A DNA stretch of 64,000 nt from Desulfocorpusculum sp964414345 (lineage in GTDB: Bacteria; Desulfobacterota; Desulfocorpusculales; Desulfocorpusculum): assembly GCA_964414345.1 (NCBI GenBank), contig CAYPWF010000011.1:1-64000 (forward strand), written 5' to 3'. Under the pieces are notes generated by a model. The model ran no database searches, had not been told where the DNA came from, and saw only the letters and a list, made by a program, of their open reading frames with translations. Positions within the stretch are counted from its first letter, which is position 1. Every line of letters begins with the position of its first letter. The position numbers and the translations under genes were made by a program. This document shows, piece by piece, positions 32,707-42,320 of this stretch.

Positions 32707-33626
32707 TTCCCTCCCATGCTCTGGGCCATCACTTCCAGGTTGTAGCGCATAAGGGCCAGGTAATCCGAACCATAAGGAGGTCTGCCTCCCAGGGGGTCCA
32801 CAGTGGCTACCCTTACCCCTGCCTCCTTGGCTATCACCTCGGCCACCCTGGGATTCAACTGGGGCTCTGCAAAGACCACCTGGATGCCCTGCTCCCTGAT
32901 TGTTCCCACCAGGTTCTTCAGATGTTTGGGAGAAGGCTCCCTGCCTGGGGAAAGCTCTATCACTCCCGCCTCCTCTAAACCATAGCGTTTGGCAAAATAC
33001 ACATAAGCCGGATGGAAACAAACATACTTTTTGATCTCAAAGCTGCTTACCCTCTTCTGGATCTCTTGGTGCAAAGCCTCTAGTTTTTCCAGATAGTTTG
33101 CCAGCTTTTTTTCATAATATGCTTTTTGGGAGGGATCCACCCGGATTAAGGCCCCGGCTATCTTGCTGCAGATCTCCTTGGCCAAAACTGGATCCAGCCA
33201 GATGTGGGGATTGGCTCCCCCATGGGAGTGAGAATGCTTTTCTTTCCCTCGCTTTGGAGGCTCTTCATTGTGAGTCTCCCTGATAAGGGGAAGACCTTGG
33301 GCAGCCTCCAGCGCCACTGAGCCCTTTTTTAAGGACTTGGCCATCCTTTCAGCCCAAGGTTCCAATCCCTCTCCTATGTACAGGAAAAGCTTTGCGCTGC
33401 TGGCCCTGGCCACCACCGAGGGAGGGGGTTCAAAGGTGTGGGGGCTTGCCCCGGGAGGCACCAGCACCTGCACATCCACCCGATCCCCTCCTATCTGGCT
33501 GCAGAAATCAGCCAGGGGCACTATGCTGGCTGTAACCGGAATCTTTTGTTCAAGAGCCCAAAGGCCTCCCCCGCAGCTCAAAAAGACCAAAAGAGCCGAG
33601 CCTCCCAAGCCCAAGATCATTTTCAT
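32703..33626 (-). CDS. znuA: Zinc ABC transporter substrate-binding protein (ZnuA type)
   Basis: 307 residues with an N-terminal export signal; a Cys at about 18 (FLSCGGG) might be lipidated, but the lipobox is imperfect. It belongs to cluster A-I metal-binding proteins: metal-ligand His in GASPHTFEP, a charged His-rich loop (EKHSHSHGG) followed by NPHIWLDP, His in CFHPAYVYFAKRYGL, and the acidic C-terminal ligand in TVDPLG. The His-rich loop favours zinc over manganese. First gene of the operon. I see no clear Zur operator upstream. Confidence 0.92.
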   Translation of the reverse strand: MKMILGLGGSALLVFLSCGGGLWALEQKIPVTASIVPLADFCSQIGGDRVDVQVLVPPGASPHTFEPPPSVVARASSAKLFLYIGEGLEPWAERMAKSLKKGSVALEAAQGLPLIRETHNEEPPKRGKEKHSHSHGGANPHIWLDPVLAKEICSKIAGALIRVDPSQKAYYEKKLANYLEKLEALHQEIQKRVSSFEIKKYVCFHPAYVYFAKRYGLEEAGVIELSPGREPSPKHLKNLVGTIREQGIQVVFAEPQLNPRVAEVIAKEAGVRVATVDPLGGRPPYGSDYLALMRYNLEVMAQSMGGK

Positions 33627-33936
33627 GGCCTCTCCTTAAGCTTGATCATCCGCCAAGACCCCTCAAATTGGTGGCCAAACCCTCAGGCCACCGGATCCCA
33701 GGCCATATCCAGTCTTACACTTGCAACGGAAATAGAATCACCCGCTTCTTCCACCATGTGTCATAGTGTCCTTTGATTTCCTAGAGTTGGCCCTGATTAT
33801 CCGTTGCTTTTAAACAGCCTTGCTGAATCCTCCCCGCGGTTTCCAGGATATAGAGCCTGCCTTTGCCTGGCAAGGTGGCTTTGGGCAAGCCCGCAGAATC
33901 TGATATCCTGTAAAAAAAAACGAGGAGGAAGACAAG
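33627..33936. other. 310-bp divergent promoter region
   Basis: Lies between the divergent znuA and acyl-CoA synthetase genes. It should hold both promoters, but I see no confident operator, riboswitch or repeat. An A9 run (33912-33920) lies just before the synthetase ribosome-binding site. Confidence 0.4.
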
Positions 33937-36060
33937 TTGAAGGATATCTCGGCCATCATGAACCCAAGCTCCATAGCAGTGGTTGGAGCCACCAATCGGC
34001 CCGGAAGCGTGGGGAGGGCCGTTTTTTCAAATATCCTCTCCGGAGGGTACCAGGGAGTGCTCTACCCGGTTAATCCTAATTCCCGCTCGGTTCTCAGCGT
34101 GAAGTCCTATCCCTCTCTGAGCGAGATCCCGGATCAAGTGGACCTGGCTGTGATCATAGTGCCGGCTAAATCAGTGGCAAAGGTGGTGGAGGATGCGGCG
34201 GCCAAGGGGGTGAAGGGACTTGTGGTCATCACCGCAGGCTTCAAAGAGGTGGGAGGGGTGGGGATTCAGCTTGAGGAGGACTTAAAAAGAGTCGTAAGAT
34301 CCCACGGCCTTCCCCTTGTGGGCCCCAACTGCCTTGGGGTCATCAACACCCACCCTTCGGTCTCCATGAACGCCAGCTTTGCCACCAAGATGCCAGCCTC
34401 AGGCAACATAGCCTTCATCTCCCAATCGGGCGCCCTGTGCACCGCAGTGCTGGATTTCGCTGCGGGCCGCAACATAGGCTTCTCCAAGTTCATAAGCTTT
34501 GGGAACAAGGCGGATGTCAACGAGATCGACCTTCTGGCCTACCTGAAAGAGGATCCAGACACCCAAGTGATATTGATGTATCTCGAAGACATAAGCGCGG
34601 GTCGGGAGTTCATAGAAATAGCCAGGGAGATCACCTGGTCTTCCAAAAAGCCCATGCTGGCCATCAAATCAGGCCGCTCCCCAGAGGGAGCCAAGGCGGC
34701 ATCTTCCCACACCGGATCCCTGGCAGGTTCCGACGCCGCCTACGATGCCATATTCATGCAAAGCGGCATTCAGCGCGTTGAGACAATAGCCGAGCTTTTC
34801 AACTACGCTCTGGCCTTTTCCCGTCAACCCGTGCCCAAGGGGAACAGGGTGGCCATAGTCACTAATGCCGGGGGCCCAGGCATAGTGGCTACGGATCCCG
34901 CCATCCGCTACGGGCTCACCCTTTCCAGGTTCTCCGACTCCACAAGAGAAAAGCTGGCTCAGCAGCTCCCCCCAACGGCCAGCACAGCCAACCCCGTGGA
35001 TGTGATAGGGGATGCAACCCATGAGCGTTATGAGGCGGCCATAAGGGCCATCCTGGAAGACCAAGGGGTGGACGGGGCCATAGTCATCCTTACTCCACAG
35101 GCCATGACAGACATCCTTGAGACAGCCCAGATAGTGCCCAGGGTGGCCCAGGGCATAGACAAGCCCGTGCTCTGCTCATTCATGGGGATAGTGGATGTGT
35201 CCCAAGGGGTCAGTTACTTGGAGAGAAACGGTTTCCCCAATTACACCTTTCCTGAGGCTGCGGCCCGGGCCATGGCCTCCATGGTGCGCTTCGGTGAGCT
35301 TTTGAGGTTGGAGAAGAGGCAAATCAGAAGGGTGGCTGCGGACAGAGAAGCGACAAGTCAGATAATCAGGAGGAGACTCCAGGATAGCCGCAGTTACTTC
35401 ATGCCTGAGTGGGAGGCTAACGAGATCTTACAGTGCTACGGCTTTCCAACCCTCAAGGGCCGCTTGGTGCAGGAAGCCTCCCAACTGGGCCAGGCTCTGG
35501 AAGAGGTGGGCTTCCCTTTGGCCATGAAGATCAGTTCTCCTGACATAGTTCACAAGTTCGACGCTGGAGGGGTGCGTCTCAAGATCCGAAGCATTGAGGA
35601 GGCCCAGGCTGCTTACAGGGAGATCCTGGCCAATGCCCGCAGCTTCAACCCAGAGGCCAGGATCCAGGGAGTTCTCATTGAGCGCATGGCCAGGGGCGGG
35701 GTGGAGGTGATTCTCGGGGCCACCAGAGACCCCAGGTTCGGCCCCATCTGCATGTTCGGCCTTGGTGGGACCTTTGTGGAAGCCCTCCAGGACGTGACCT
35801 TTCGCCTGGCTCCCATGTGGGAGGTAAGCGCCGAGATCATGATCCGCTCCATCAAGGCTTACAAGGTTCTCCAGGGTCTCAGAGGGCTACCCCCCTCAGA
35901 CATAGAAGCCATAAAGGATTGCATCCTCAGGCTTTCCCAGATGGTAAGCGATCACCCTGAGATACGCGAGCTGGATATAAATCCCCTTATTGTCTATCCA
36001 GAAGGGGAAGGCTGCGTTGTGGCCGACAGCAGGATCCTGCTTTCTGAGCCAAGAGATTAA
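33937..36060 (+). CDS. ADP-forming acyl-CoA synthetase
   Basis: 707 residues, single-chain NDP-forming acetate/acyl-CoA ligase. TTG start with CGAGGAGGAAGACAAG upstream. Domains in order: CoA-binding (SIAVVGATNRPGSVGRAVF), the succinyl-CoA-ligase-like flavodoxin domains with the phosphorylated His258 (ASSHTGSLAGSDAA), and a C-terminal ATP-grasp (from about 480; GFPLAMKISSPDIVHKFDAGG). It interconverts acyl-CoA plus ADP and phosphate with the free acid plus ATP. In anaerobes it conserves energy from acyl-CoA. The KamA gene follows after 1 bp. Confidence 0.93.
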   Translation: MKDISAIMNPSSIAVVGATNRPGSVGRAVFSNILSGGYQGVLYPVNPNSRSVLSVKSYPSLSEIPDQVDLAVIIVPAKSVAKVVEDAAAKGVKGLVVITAGFKEVGGVGIQLEEDLKRVVRSHGLPLVGPNCLGVINTHPSVSMNASFATKMPASGNIAFISQSGALCTAVLDFAAGRNIGFSKFISFGNKADVNEIDLLAYLKEDPDTQVILMYLEDISAGREFIEIAREITWSSKKPMLAIKSGRSPEGAKAASSHTGSLAGSDAAYDAIFMQSGIQRVETIAELFNYALAFSRQPVPKGNRVAIVTNAGGPGIVATDPAIRYGLTLSRFSDSTREKLAQQLPPTASTANPVDVIGDATHERYEAAIRAILEDQGVDGAIVILTPQAMTDILETAQIVPRVAQGIDKPVLCSFMGIVDVSQGVSYLERNGFPNYTFPEAAARAMASMVRFGELLRLEKRQIRRVAADREATSQIIRRRLQDSRSYFMPEWEANEILQCYGFPTLKGRLVQEASQLGQALEEVGFPLAMKISSPDIVHKFDAGGVRLKIRSIEEAQAAYREILANARSFNPEARIQGVLIERMARGGVEVILGATRDPRFGPICMFGLGGTFVEALQDVTFRLAPMWEVSAEIMIRSIKAYKVLQGLRGLPPSDIEAIKDCILRLSQMVSDHPEIRELDINPLIVYPEGEGCVVADSRILLSEPRD

Positions 36061-36061
36061 T

Positions 36062-37060
36062 ATGAGAAGAAAAGCAGAAGAACCCTGGCGGGAAAGCTTG
36101 GCCAGGAGCCTCAGCAGCCCGGAGGAGCTCTGCAAGATCTTCGGCTTGGATCCAAAGGCCACCAAGCTTGTTTCCCACCGCTTCCCAGCCCTCATAAATC
36201 CCTATTTTCTCTCCCTCATCCGGGGGCCGAGAGATCCCATTGCAAGACAGGTCCTTCCTGATCCCAAGGAAATGGAGGATAAAGCCGGCTCCCTTGATCC
36301 CCTGGCAGAGGAGAAAATGAGCCCTGTGCCGAATCTGATCCACCGCTATCCCGACAGAGTGGTGATTTTGGCTTCCAACCAATGTGCTGTGCATTGCAGG
36401 TTTTGCAATAGGAGGAGGAAAGTGGCCAAAGCCTCCCCTGAACAGGAGCCGGATCTTGGGCAGGCCATAAAGTACATCCGTTCTCACAAGCAGGTGCGCG
36501 ACGTGCTCCTTTCAGGGGGGGATCCCCTGCTCCTGGAAGACAGGAAACTGGAGGGAATCCTTTCCGAGCTTCGAGCTGTACCCCACGTTGAGATGCTCAG
36601 AATAGGCACCCGGGTCTGCTCAGCCCTCCCGGAAAGAATCACCCCCTCTCTTTGCAGAATGCTCAGGAAATACCACCCCCTTTACATGAGCCTTCATTTC
36701 AACCATCCCTTTGAGCTGACCCCTCAAGCCCGTCGCGCCTGCTCAATGCTGGCCGATGCCGGCATACCCATGGGTTCCCAGACCGTACTGCTCAAGGGAG
36801 TCAACGACGATCCCAGTGTGATCCTGGGGCTGGTAAAGGGGCTCTTGTCCATGAAGGTCAGGCCCTACTATTTGTTTCAGCTGGATCCCGTGAGGGGGGC
36901 CTCCCATTTCCAGACCCCGGTCCAAAGCGGCCTGGAGATCGTGCGGGAGCTCACCCGAAATTTGCCCCTTGAGCTAGTGCCGCAGTACGCCTTGGACCTC
37001 CCCGGCGGAGGGGGCAAGGCGGTTTTGGGGCCCGGCCACAGGATGCACTTCCAGGCTTGA
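36062..37060 (+). CDS. KamA-family radical SAM aminomutase
   Basis: 332 residues, start ATG 1 bp after the preceding stop. Radical SAM cluster motif CAVHCRFC (Cys108, 112, 115), and the PLP-lysine motif PGGGGK near residue 320. The Asp before it (LDLPGGGGK) and another in QLDPVRGASHF match the two aspartates that bind the lysine amino group in lysine 2,3-aminomutase. The length is closer to the EpmB/short type (about 340) than to the 416-residue catabolic enzyme. Candidates are lysine 2,3-aminomutase for beta-lysine compatible solute, or EF-P modification; no genP/poxA homologue is seen next to it. Confidence 0.85.
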   Translation: MRRKAEEPWRESLARSLSSPEELCKIFGLDPKATKLVSHRFPALINPYFLSLIRGPRDPIARQVLPDPKEMEDKAGSLDPLAEEKMSPVPNLIHRYPDRVVILASNQCAVHCRFCNRRRKVAKASPEQEPDLGQAIKYIRSHKQVRDVLLSGGDPLLLEDRKLEGILSELRAVPHVEMLRIGTRVCSALPERITPSLCRMLRKYHPLYMSLHFNHPFELTPQARRACSMLADAGIPMGSQTVLLKGVNDDPSVILGLVKGLLSMKVRPYYLFQLDPVRGASHFQTPVQSGLEIVRELTRNLPLELVPQYALDLPGGGGKAVLGPGHRMHFQA

Positions 37061-37111
37061 TCTGGTATATTGAAACGCTGCCGCGGCGCCTAGAAAGGAA
37101 GGGCTCTCCGG

Positions 37112-38407
37112 ATGGGGGATTTTCACCAAGAAGGGATAATCACCAATCTCCACGGGCTTTACCAGGTGCTGGACAGGGAAGAGTATCTGGCCTCCTTGGA
37201 GCAGAAGTTGCTGTCCTACGCCCGGAGCCTTCGCATGAGCCTTCTTCTGCCCTGCCTGTATGAGGAGCTGAACTCCAAAGTCGCCTTGGAGCGGATCTGC
37301 CGGCAAATAAAGGAGGTGGGCTATCTGCGCCACGTAGTGGTGGCTTTGGGCGGGGCCCCGGAGCCCTCCCAGTTTCAAGAGGCCACAGAGCTTTTCTCCT
37401 GCCTTTCTTCAAGGGACCGTGAGGTGGCCGTGGTTTGGGTGGACGGCCCGCGGGTTCAGAAGATATTTCAGGAATTGGCCTCCAGAAGGATCCACACAGG
37501 GATTCAGGGCAAGGGGCAGTCTGTCTGGATCGCCTTGGGGTACCTCTTTGCCAGGGGTGACAGCGATGTGATCGGATTGCATGACTGCGACATATTGGAC
37601 TACGACAGGGTACTGTTGGGAAGGCTTTTGGAGCCCACGGCAAACCCCCACAGCGACTTTGAATTCTGCAAGGGTTATTACCCCAGGATTTCCAAGTCCG
37701 AGCTGGCCATGAAAGGCAGGGTCACCAGGCTCTTTGTTGTGCCTTTTGTGGACGCCATGGCTGGCATAATGCGCCAGAGGAACATGAGGGATCTGGAACG
37801 GTTTTTCCTTTACCATAGGGCCTTCAAATATCCCTTGGCAGGTGAGGTGAGCTTTTTGGCCAGGTTGGCCAGGGGGATAAACATAGCTTGCGACTGGGGC
37901 CTAGAGGTGAGCACCCTCTCGGAGGTGTACCACAGGGTGGCTCCTAGGAAAATAGCGCAGATCGACCTGGCGGTTAACTATGAACACAAGGAGCAGGAAC
38001 TCCAACCAGAGGATCCTGCCAACGGGCTGCGCCGCATGGTGGTGGACATAGCCAAGTTTTACCTCAACCACATTCGTTCCCATGGTGTGCCATTGGATGA
38101 CTCTTTCGTGGACATGGTGAGGCACACCTATTATCAAAGAGCCCTTGTCTTCATCAAGCGCTACAGCGACGACGCCGAGGTCAACGGGCTTCGTTACGAC
38201 AGGCACAGGGAGGAGATCACGGCCCGCCATTTCCAGGACTTCCTTTGGGAAGCCTGGCAGAAATGCCGGGCTGAGGCCGGAGGCACCTTGATCCCTTCTT
38301 GGAACCGGGTTCTATATTCCTTTCCGGAAGTTTACGGGGAGCTCCTAGAAGCAGTGGCGCGGGACAACCAGGACACAATGCAAACTACCAAGGCGGGCAG
38401 GAGGTGA
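37112..38407 (+). CDS. GT81-like glycosyltransferase (glucosyl-3-phosphoglycerate synthase type)
   Basis: 431 residues with a GT-A-type nucleotide-sugar domain. HVVVALGGA, then KGQSVWIALGYLFARGDSDV and the metal-binding GLHDCDILDYDR correspond to the Asp-rich motif of glucosyl- or mannosyl-phosphoglycerate synthases. A helical C-terminal region of about 180 residues is also typical. ATG start with AAGGAAGG upstream. It directly precedes glycogen synthase (2 bp gap), so the product could be glucosylglycerate or a primer for alpha-glucan. The precise acceptor is inference. Confidence 0.7.
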   Translation: MGDFHQEGIITNLHGLYQVLDREEYLASLEQKLLSYARSLRMSLLLPCLYEELNSKVALERICRQIKEVGYLRHVVVALGGAPEPSQFQEATELFSCLSSRDREVAVVWVDGPRVQKIFQELASRRIHTGIQGKGQSVWIALGYLFARGDSDVIGLHDCDILDYDRVLLGRLLEPTANPHSDFEFCKGYYPRISKSELAMKGRVTRLFVVPFVDAMAGIMRQRNMRDLERFFLYHRAFKYPLAGEVSFLARLARGINIACDWGLEVSTLSEVYHRVAPRKIAQIDLAVNYEHKEQELQPEDPANGLRRMVVDIAKFYLNHIRSHGVPLDDSFVDMVRHTYYQRALVFIKRYSDDAEVNGLRYDRHREEITARHFQDFLWEAWQKCRAEAGGTLIPSWNRVLYSFPEVYGELLEAVARDNQDTMQTTKAGRR

Positions 38408-38409
38408 CC

Positions 38410-39876
38410 ATGAGCAAGGAGCCTGAGGTTCTTTTCTTGTCCTCGGAAGTGGTTCCATTTGCCAAGACAGGAGGTCTGGCCGATGTGGCCGGGGCGCTCC
38501 CAGGGGCACTGAGAGAACTAGGGGCCCAGGTGATGGTGGCCCTACCACTTTACAGGTCGGTTAGGCAAGGGGGCTTTTCCCTTTCCCCAGTGCTCAACCG
38601 GATGGAAGTGCCCCTCGGCAAGGCTCGCCTTGGAGCTGCGGTGTGGGAAACCCGCAGTGAGGGGGGGATTCCTGTTTACTTCCTGGAAAGGGAGGATCTT
38701 TACGACCGGCCAAATCTTTACGGCACACCCGCGGGAGACTACTACGACAATCTGGAGAGGTTCAGTTTCTTCTGCCATGGGGTGCTTCTCATGGCCGAGG
38801 CCTTGGGTTTCAGGCCGGATGTGATCCACTGCAATGACTGGCAGACAGGGCTGGTGCCGGCCCTCTTGGCAGGGCCTTACAAGCATTCCCCTGTTTTGGG
38901 CGGAGTACCAAGTGTCTTCACAATACACAATTTGGGTTATCAGGGCATTTTCCCCCCCGATAAGCTCTGGGTCACAGGCCTATCAGGGCCCGAGTTCTTC
39001 CACCCAGAGGGGGTTGAGTTTTGGGGTAACATGAGCCTTTTGAAAGCAGGGATAGTGTACAGCCGTGCCATAACCACCGTGAGCCCAACTTACGCTAGAG
39101 AAATCCAAACCCCGGAGTTCGGTTTGGGGATGGAGGGGATCCTTTATCACAGGAGGGATGTGCTTAGGGGGATCCTAAACGGGGTGGATTATTCCCTGTG
39201 GGATCCTGCCACGGATCCTCATATCCCTGCCAATTACTTCCCGGGGAAAATGAAGGGTAAGACCACTTGCAAAAAAGAGCTCATAAAAGAGACCGGGCTG
39301 GATCCCCGTTTGAGCCAAAGGCCTCTTTTGGGCATGACAACCCGCTTAGCTGCACAGAAGGGCTTGGACCTCCTGACAGCTGTCCTGCAGGAGGTGTTGA
39401 ATCTGGATGTGGGCCTGGTGATCCTGGGCACAGGAGAGGAACACTACCAGAGCACCTTGCAGGAAGCGGCCAGGGCCAATCCCTCCAGACTGGCGGTGAA
39501 AATAGGCTTCGATGAAGCCTTGGCGCACAGGATAATGGCCGGGGTGGACATCTTCCTGATTCCCTCCAGGTACGAACCTTGCGGGCTGACCCAGATGTAC
39601 GCTTTCAAGTATGGGACGGTTCCCTTGGTGAGGGCCACCGGTGGACTGGAGGACACTGTGAAGCCCTTTGAGCCCTCCACTGGTCAAGGAAACGGCTTCA
39701 AGTTCGGACCTCACGAGCCGGGGGCTTTTCTGGATTGTGTACGGCAGGCAGTCTCACTTTATGAAAAGCAGGGGATTTGGAAAACCCTTGTGCTCAACGG
39801 GCTTAAGGAGGATTTCTCCTGGAATCGTTCGGCCAGGCAGTACCTGGAGCTCTACCAATGGGTCTGCGGAGGCTAA
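38410..39876 (+). CDS. glgA: Glycogen synthase
   Basis: 488 residues, GT5 family. The start is the ATG at 38410, just after the preceding stop. The ADP-glucose-binding motif PFAKTGGLADV lies at residues 16-26. FSFFCHGVL, DVIHCNDWQTGLVPALL and the C-terminal PSRYEPCGLTQMYAFKYG with VRATGGLEDTV complete the family signatures. It elongates alpha-1,4-glucan from ADP- (or UDP-) glucose. It is flanked by the GT81-like gene, GH57 and GlgB, a bacterial glycogen cluster lacking glgC and glgP within this window. Confidence 0.95.
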   Translation: MSKEPEVLFLSSEVVPFAKTGGLADVAGALPGALRELGAQVMVALPLYRSVRQGGFSLSPVLNRMEVPLGKARLGAAVWETRSEGGIPVYFLEREDLYDRPNLYGTPAGDYYDNLERFSFFCHGVLLMAEALGFRPDVIHCNDWQTGLVPALLAGPYKHSPVLGGVPSVFTIHNLGYQGIFPPDKLWVTGLSGPEFFHPEGVEFWGNMSLLKAGIVYSRAITTVSPTYAREIQTPEFGLGMEGILYHRRDVLRGILNGVDYSLWDPATDPHIPANYFPGKMKGKTTCKKELIKETGLDPRLSQRPLLGMTTRLAAQKGLDLLTAVLQEVLNLDVGLVILGTGEEHYQSTLQEAARANPSRLAVKIGFDEALAHRIMAGVDIFLIPSRYEPCGLTQMYAFKYGTVPLVRATGGLEDTVKPFEPSTGQGNGFKFGPHEPGAFLDCVRQAVSLYEKQGIWKTLVLNGLKEDFSWNRSARQYLELYQWVCGG

Positions 39877-42320
39877 GAGCTTTGGGAGAGCCCACTGTAA
39901 AGAGGTTTATATGCATTCACGGTCACTTCTACCAACCCCCGAGGGAGAACCCCTGGCTGGAGCTGGTAGAGCTCCAAGACGGGGCCGCCCCTTACCATGA
40001 TTGGAATCAAAGGATCACAGCCGAGTGTTATGCCCCCAACTCGGCAGCCAGGATTTTGGATCCGGAGGGGATGGTCCAAGGGCTTCTTAATAATTACGAG
40101 CACATGAGCTTTAATGTGGGGCCTACCTTGACCAGCTGGCTTGCCCTCCACGCCCCGGAAGTGAAGGAGGCTTTGCTGGAGGCCCATCGCAGGAGCCAGT
40201 CCAGGCGCGGGGGCCACTCCAATGCTTTAGCCCAACCCTTTGGTCACAGCATCCTCCCCCTGGACAGCCAAAGGGACCGCCTCACACAACTCAGATGGGG
40301 GATCCAGGCTTTTTCCCAGTTCTTCGGGAGTAAACCCGAGGGAATGTGGCTTCCGGAGACCGCAGTGGATCTGGCCACATTGGATCTAATGGCCCAGGAA
40401 GGAATTTTGTTTACCGTTTTGGCACCTCACCAGGCTCTTCGGGTGAGACCTGTGGGCCATTCCTCTTGGAGCCGGGTAAAGGAGGACCTGGACATCACCC
40501 AAGCGTATCTTTGCAAGCTCCCCTCGGGCAAACACATAAACCTGTTCTTCTATCACGGCCCCCTCTCCAGAGGAGTTGCCTTCGAGGGGCTTCTGAGGGA
40601 CGGGGAATACTTTTACAACAGGATCTTGGCTGCTTTCCCCTTGGATCCAGGGGGCCCCAGCTTGGTACATCTGGCCACCGACGGAGAGACTTATGGGCAC
40701 CATCACCGTTTCGGGGAGATGGCCTTGGCGTACGTGCTTCACAGGGCCATGGAAGACCCCTCGGTTAGGCTCACCAACTACGGGGAGTTCCTGGAATTAT
40801 CAAGGCCCAGCTGGGAGGTGGAGATAAGGGAGGGCACCTCCTGGAGCTGCGCCCACGGCTTGGAGCGGTGGAAGTCAGACTGCGGCTGCCGGGTGGGAGG
40901 CCCACCCGAATGGCACCAGAGGTGGAGGGCCCCTCTCAGGGAAGCCCTTAACCAGCTCAAACAGGATCTGGACAGGATCTTTGAGAAGATGGGCTCGCTG
41001 GTCTTGAGAGATCCTTGGGAGGCCAGAGACAAGTATATAGGGGTTCTCTTGGGGCAGTCGGGGGAAGCCCTGGAAAGTTTTTGGAAGGCCCACCGAGCCC
41101 CCGGGGCGGAGCCTCAGGAGAAGCAAAAGGCTTTTAAGCTCTTGGAAATGCAGCGTCAAGGGCTTCTCATGTTTACAAGCTGCGGATGGTTTTTTGACGA
41201 AATCTCGGGGATAGAGACCACCCAGATCCTGAGATACGCGGCCAGGGCCATACAGCTGGCAAGGCAGCTGGGAGAGGATTTGGAGGAAGGCTTTCTGAGT
41301 GTCTTGGAGAAAGCCCCCAGCAATCTCCCAGCCTTGAAAGACGGGAGAGGGGTTTGGGAGGCCCAGGTTAAGCCTTGGGTGGTGGAGCCTCCCAGGCTGG
41401 TGGCTCAATTCGGGGTGCGCACCCTGTTCCGGGAAAAGTATGCCCCTGGGGAGATCCCGGCGTACATAATTCAAGGGCTCTCCAACAGGGTGGAATCCAC
41501 CGGGGCGGCCAGGGTGGCTTTGGGCAAAGCACGAGTGATCTCCCGAAGGACTACCGAGTCTATGGATTACCTGTACGCAGCCATTCATTTCGGAGGCTTG
41601 GACCTGGCCTGTTTTCAGAAACCCTGCTGCTCTCAACAGGACTGGAACCTTTTGGAACAGGAGACCAGGAAAAAGATAAAGGAAGCCTCAGTAGGAGAGC
41701 TTTACTCCTGGATGAGGGGGGAATTCCCCGATCCTGTCTTGCATCTCAAGGATCTCTTCATTGACGAGCAAAGGAGACTCATCCAAGTCATGCTGGAAGA
41801 CAGGTTCCAGGACTATGTGAATACCTTGGAGAGCTTGGCAGAGTACGACCTGGGCATGCTGGAGCACCTGGCCGCTATGGGGTTTCCCATACCCGATGCC
41901 CTTGTCATGGCAGCCAGAGTATATGTAACCAGGCGAATCCAGAAGATTCTGGAGGAGCTCCCCCAAGACGGGGAGCGATTGGAGGAGGCGGCCGAGCTCT
42001 TGGAACGTTCCTCTGCCTGGGGTTACAAGCCGGACAAGACAGGATGGGCCAGGCTCCTTTCCCAAAACATGGAGTCCGGCCTGGAGGCTTTGCAAGAGCG
42101 TCCAACAGAGGCCTTTAGGGTCTTTTATGCCTGCATGGCAGCCCTCAAGGCGGCCAGGAAATTGGGCATCAGTCTGGAGCTTTGGAGGGCCCAGAATCTT
42201 TTCATTAGGGCCTGCGAGCAAAACTGGTGGGAATTCGGCGGGGCTCTGGAAGCAGCAGAAGAGCTGGCCCGGGAAATGAGAATCAGGGAGAAGCTTTTGC
42301 CATGGCGTCAGAGGATGTGA
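39858..42320 (+). CDS. GH57 glycoside hydrolase (DUF3536 type)
   Basis: 820 residues. GH57 signatures: FICIHGHFYQPPRENPW at the N-terminus, GMWLPETAVDL (nucleophile region) near residue 160 and HLATDGETYGHHH near residue 273. A long helical C-terminal region of about 450 residues (DUF3536-like) follows. Members act on alpha-1,4-glucans as amylases, glucanotransferases or branching enzymes. The ATG at 39858 overlaps the end of glgA by 19 bp, indicating coupling; a TTG at 39882 is a possible alternative. The GH57 core together with a separate GlgB suggests a debranching or transferase role. Confidence 0.9.
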   Translation: MGLRRLRALGEPTVKRFICIHGHFYQPPRENPWLELVELQDGAAPYHDWNQRITAECYAPNSAARILDPEGMVQGLLNNYEHMSFNVGPTLTSWLALHAPEVKEALLEAHRRSQSRRGGHSNALAQPFGHSILPLDSQRDRLTQLRWGIQAFSQFFGSKPEGMWLPETAVDLATLDLMAQEGILFTVLAPHQALRVRPVGHSSWSRVKEDLDITQAYLCKLPSGKHINLFFYHGPLSRGVAFEGLLRDGEYFYNRILAAFPLDPGGPSLVHLATDGETYGHHHRFGEMALAYVLHRAMEDPSVRLTNYGEFLELSRPSWEVEIREGTSWSCAHGLERWKSDCGCRVGGPPEWHQRWRAPLREALNQLKQDLDRIFEKMGSLVLRDPWEARDKYIGVLLGQSGEALESFWKAHRAPGAEPQEKQKAFKLLEMQRQGLLMFTSCGWFFDEISGIETTQILRYAARAIQLARQLGEDLEEGFLSVLEKAPSNLPALKDGRGVWEAQVKPWVVEPPRLVAQFGVRTLFREKYAPGEIPAYIIQGLSNRVESTGAARVALGKARVISRRTTESMDYLYAAIHFGGLDLACFQKPCCSQQDWNLLEQETRKKIKEASVGELYSWMRGEFPDPVLHLKDLFIDEQRRLIQVMLEDRFQDYVNTLESLAEYDLGMLEHLAAMGFPIPDALVMAARVYVTRRIQKILEELPQDGERLEEAAELLERSSAWGYKPDKTGWARLLSQNMESGLEALQERPTEAFRVFYACMAALKAARKLGISLELWRAQNLFIRACEQNWWEFGGALEAAEELAREMRIREKLLPWRQRM

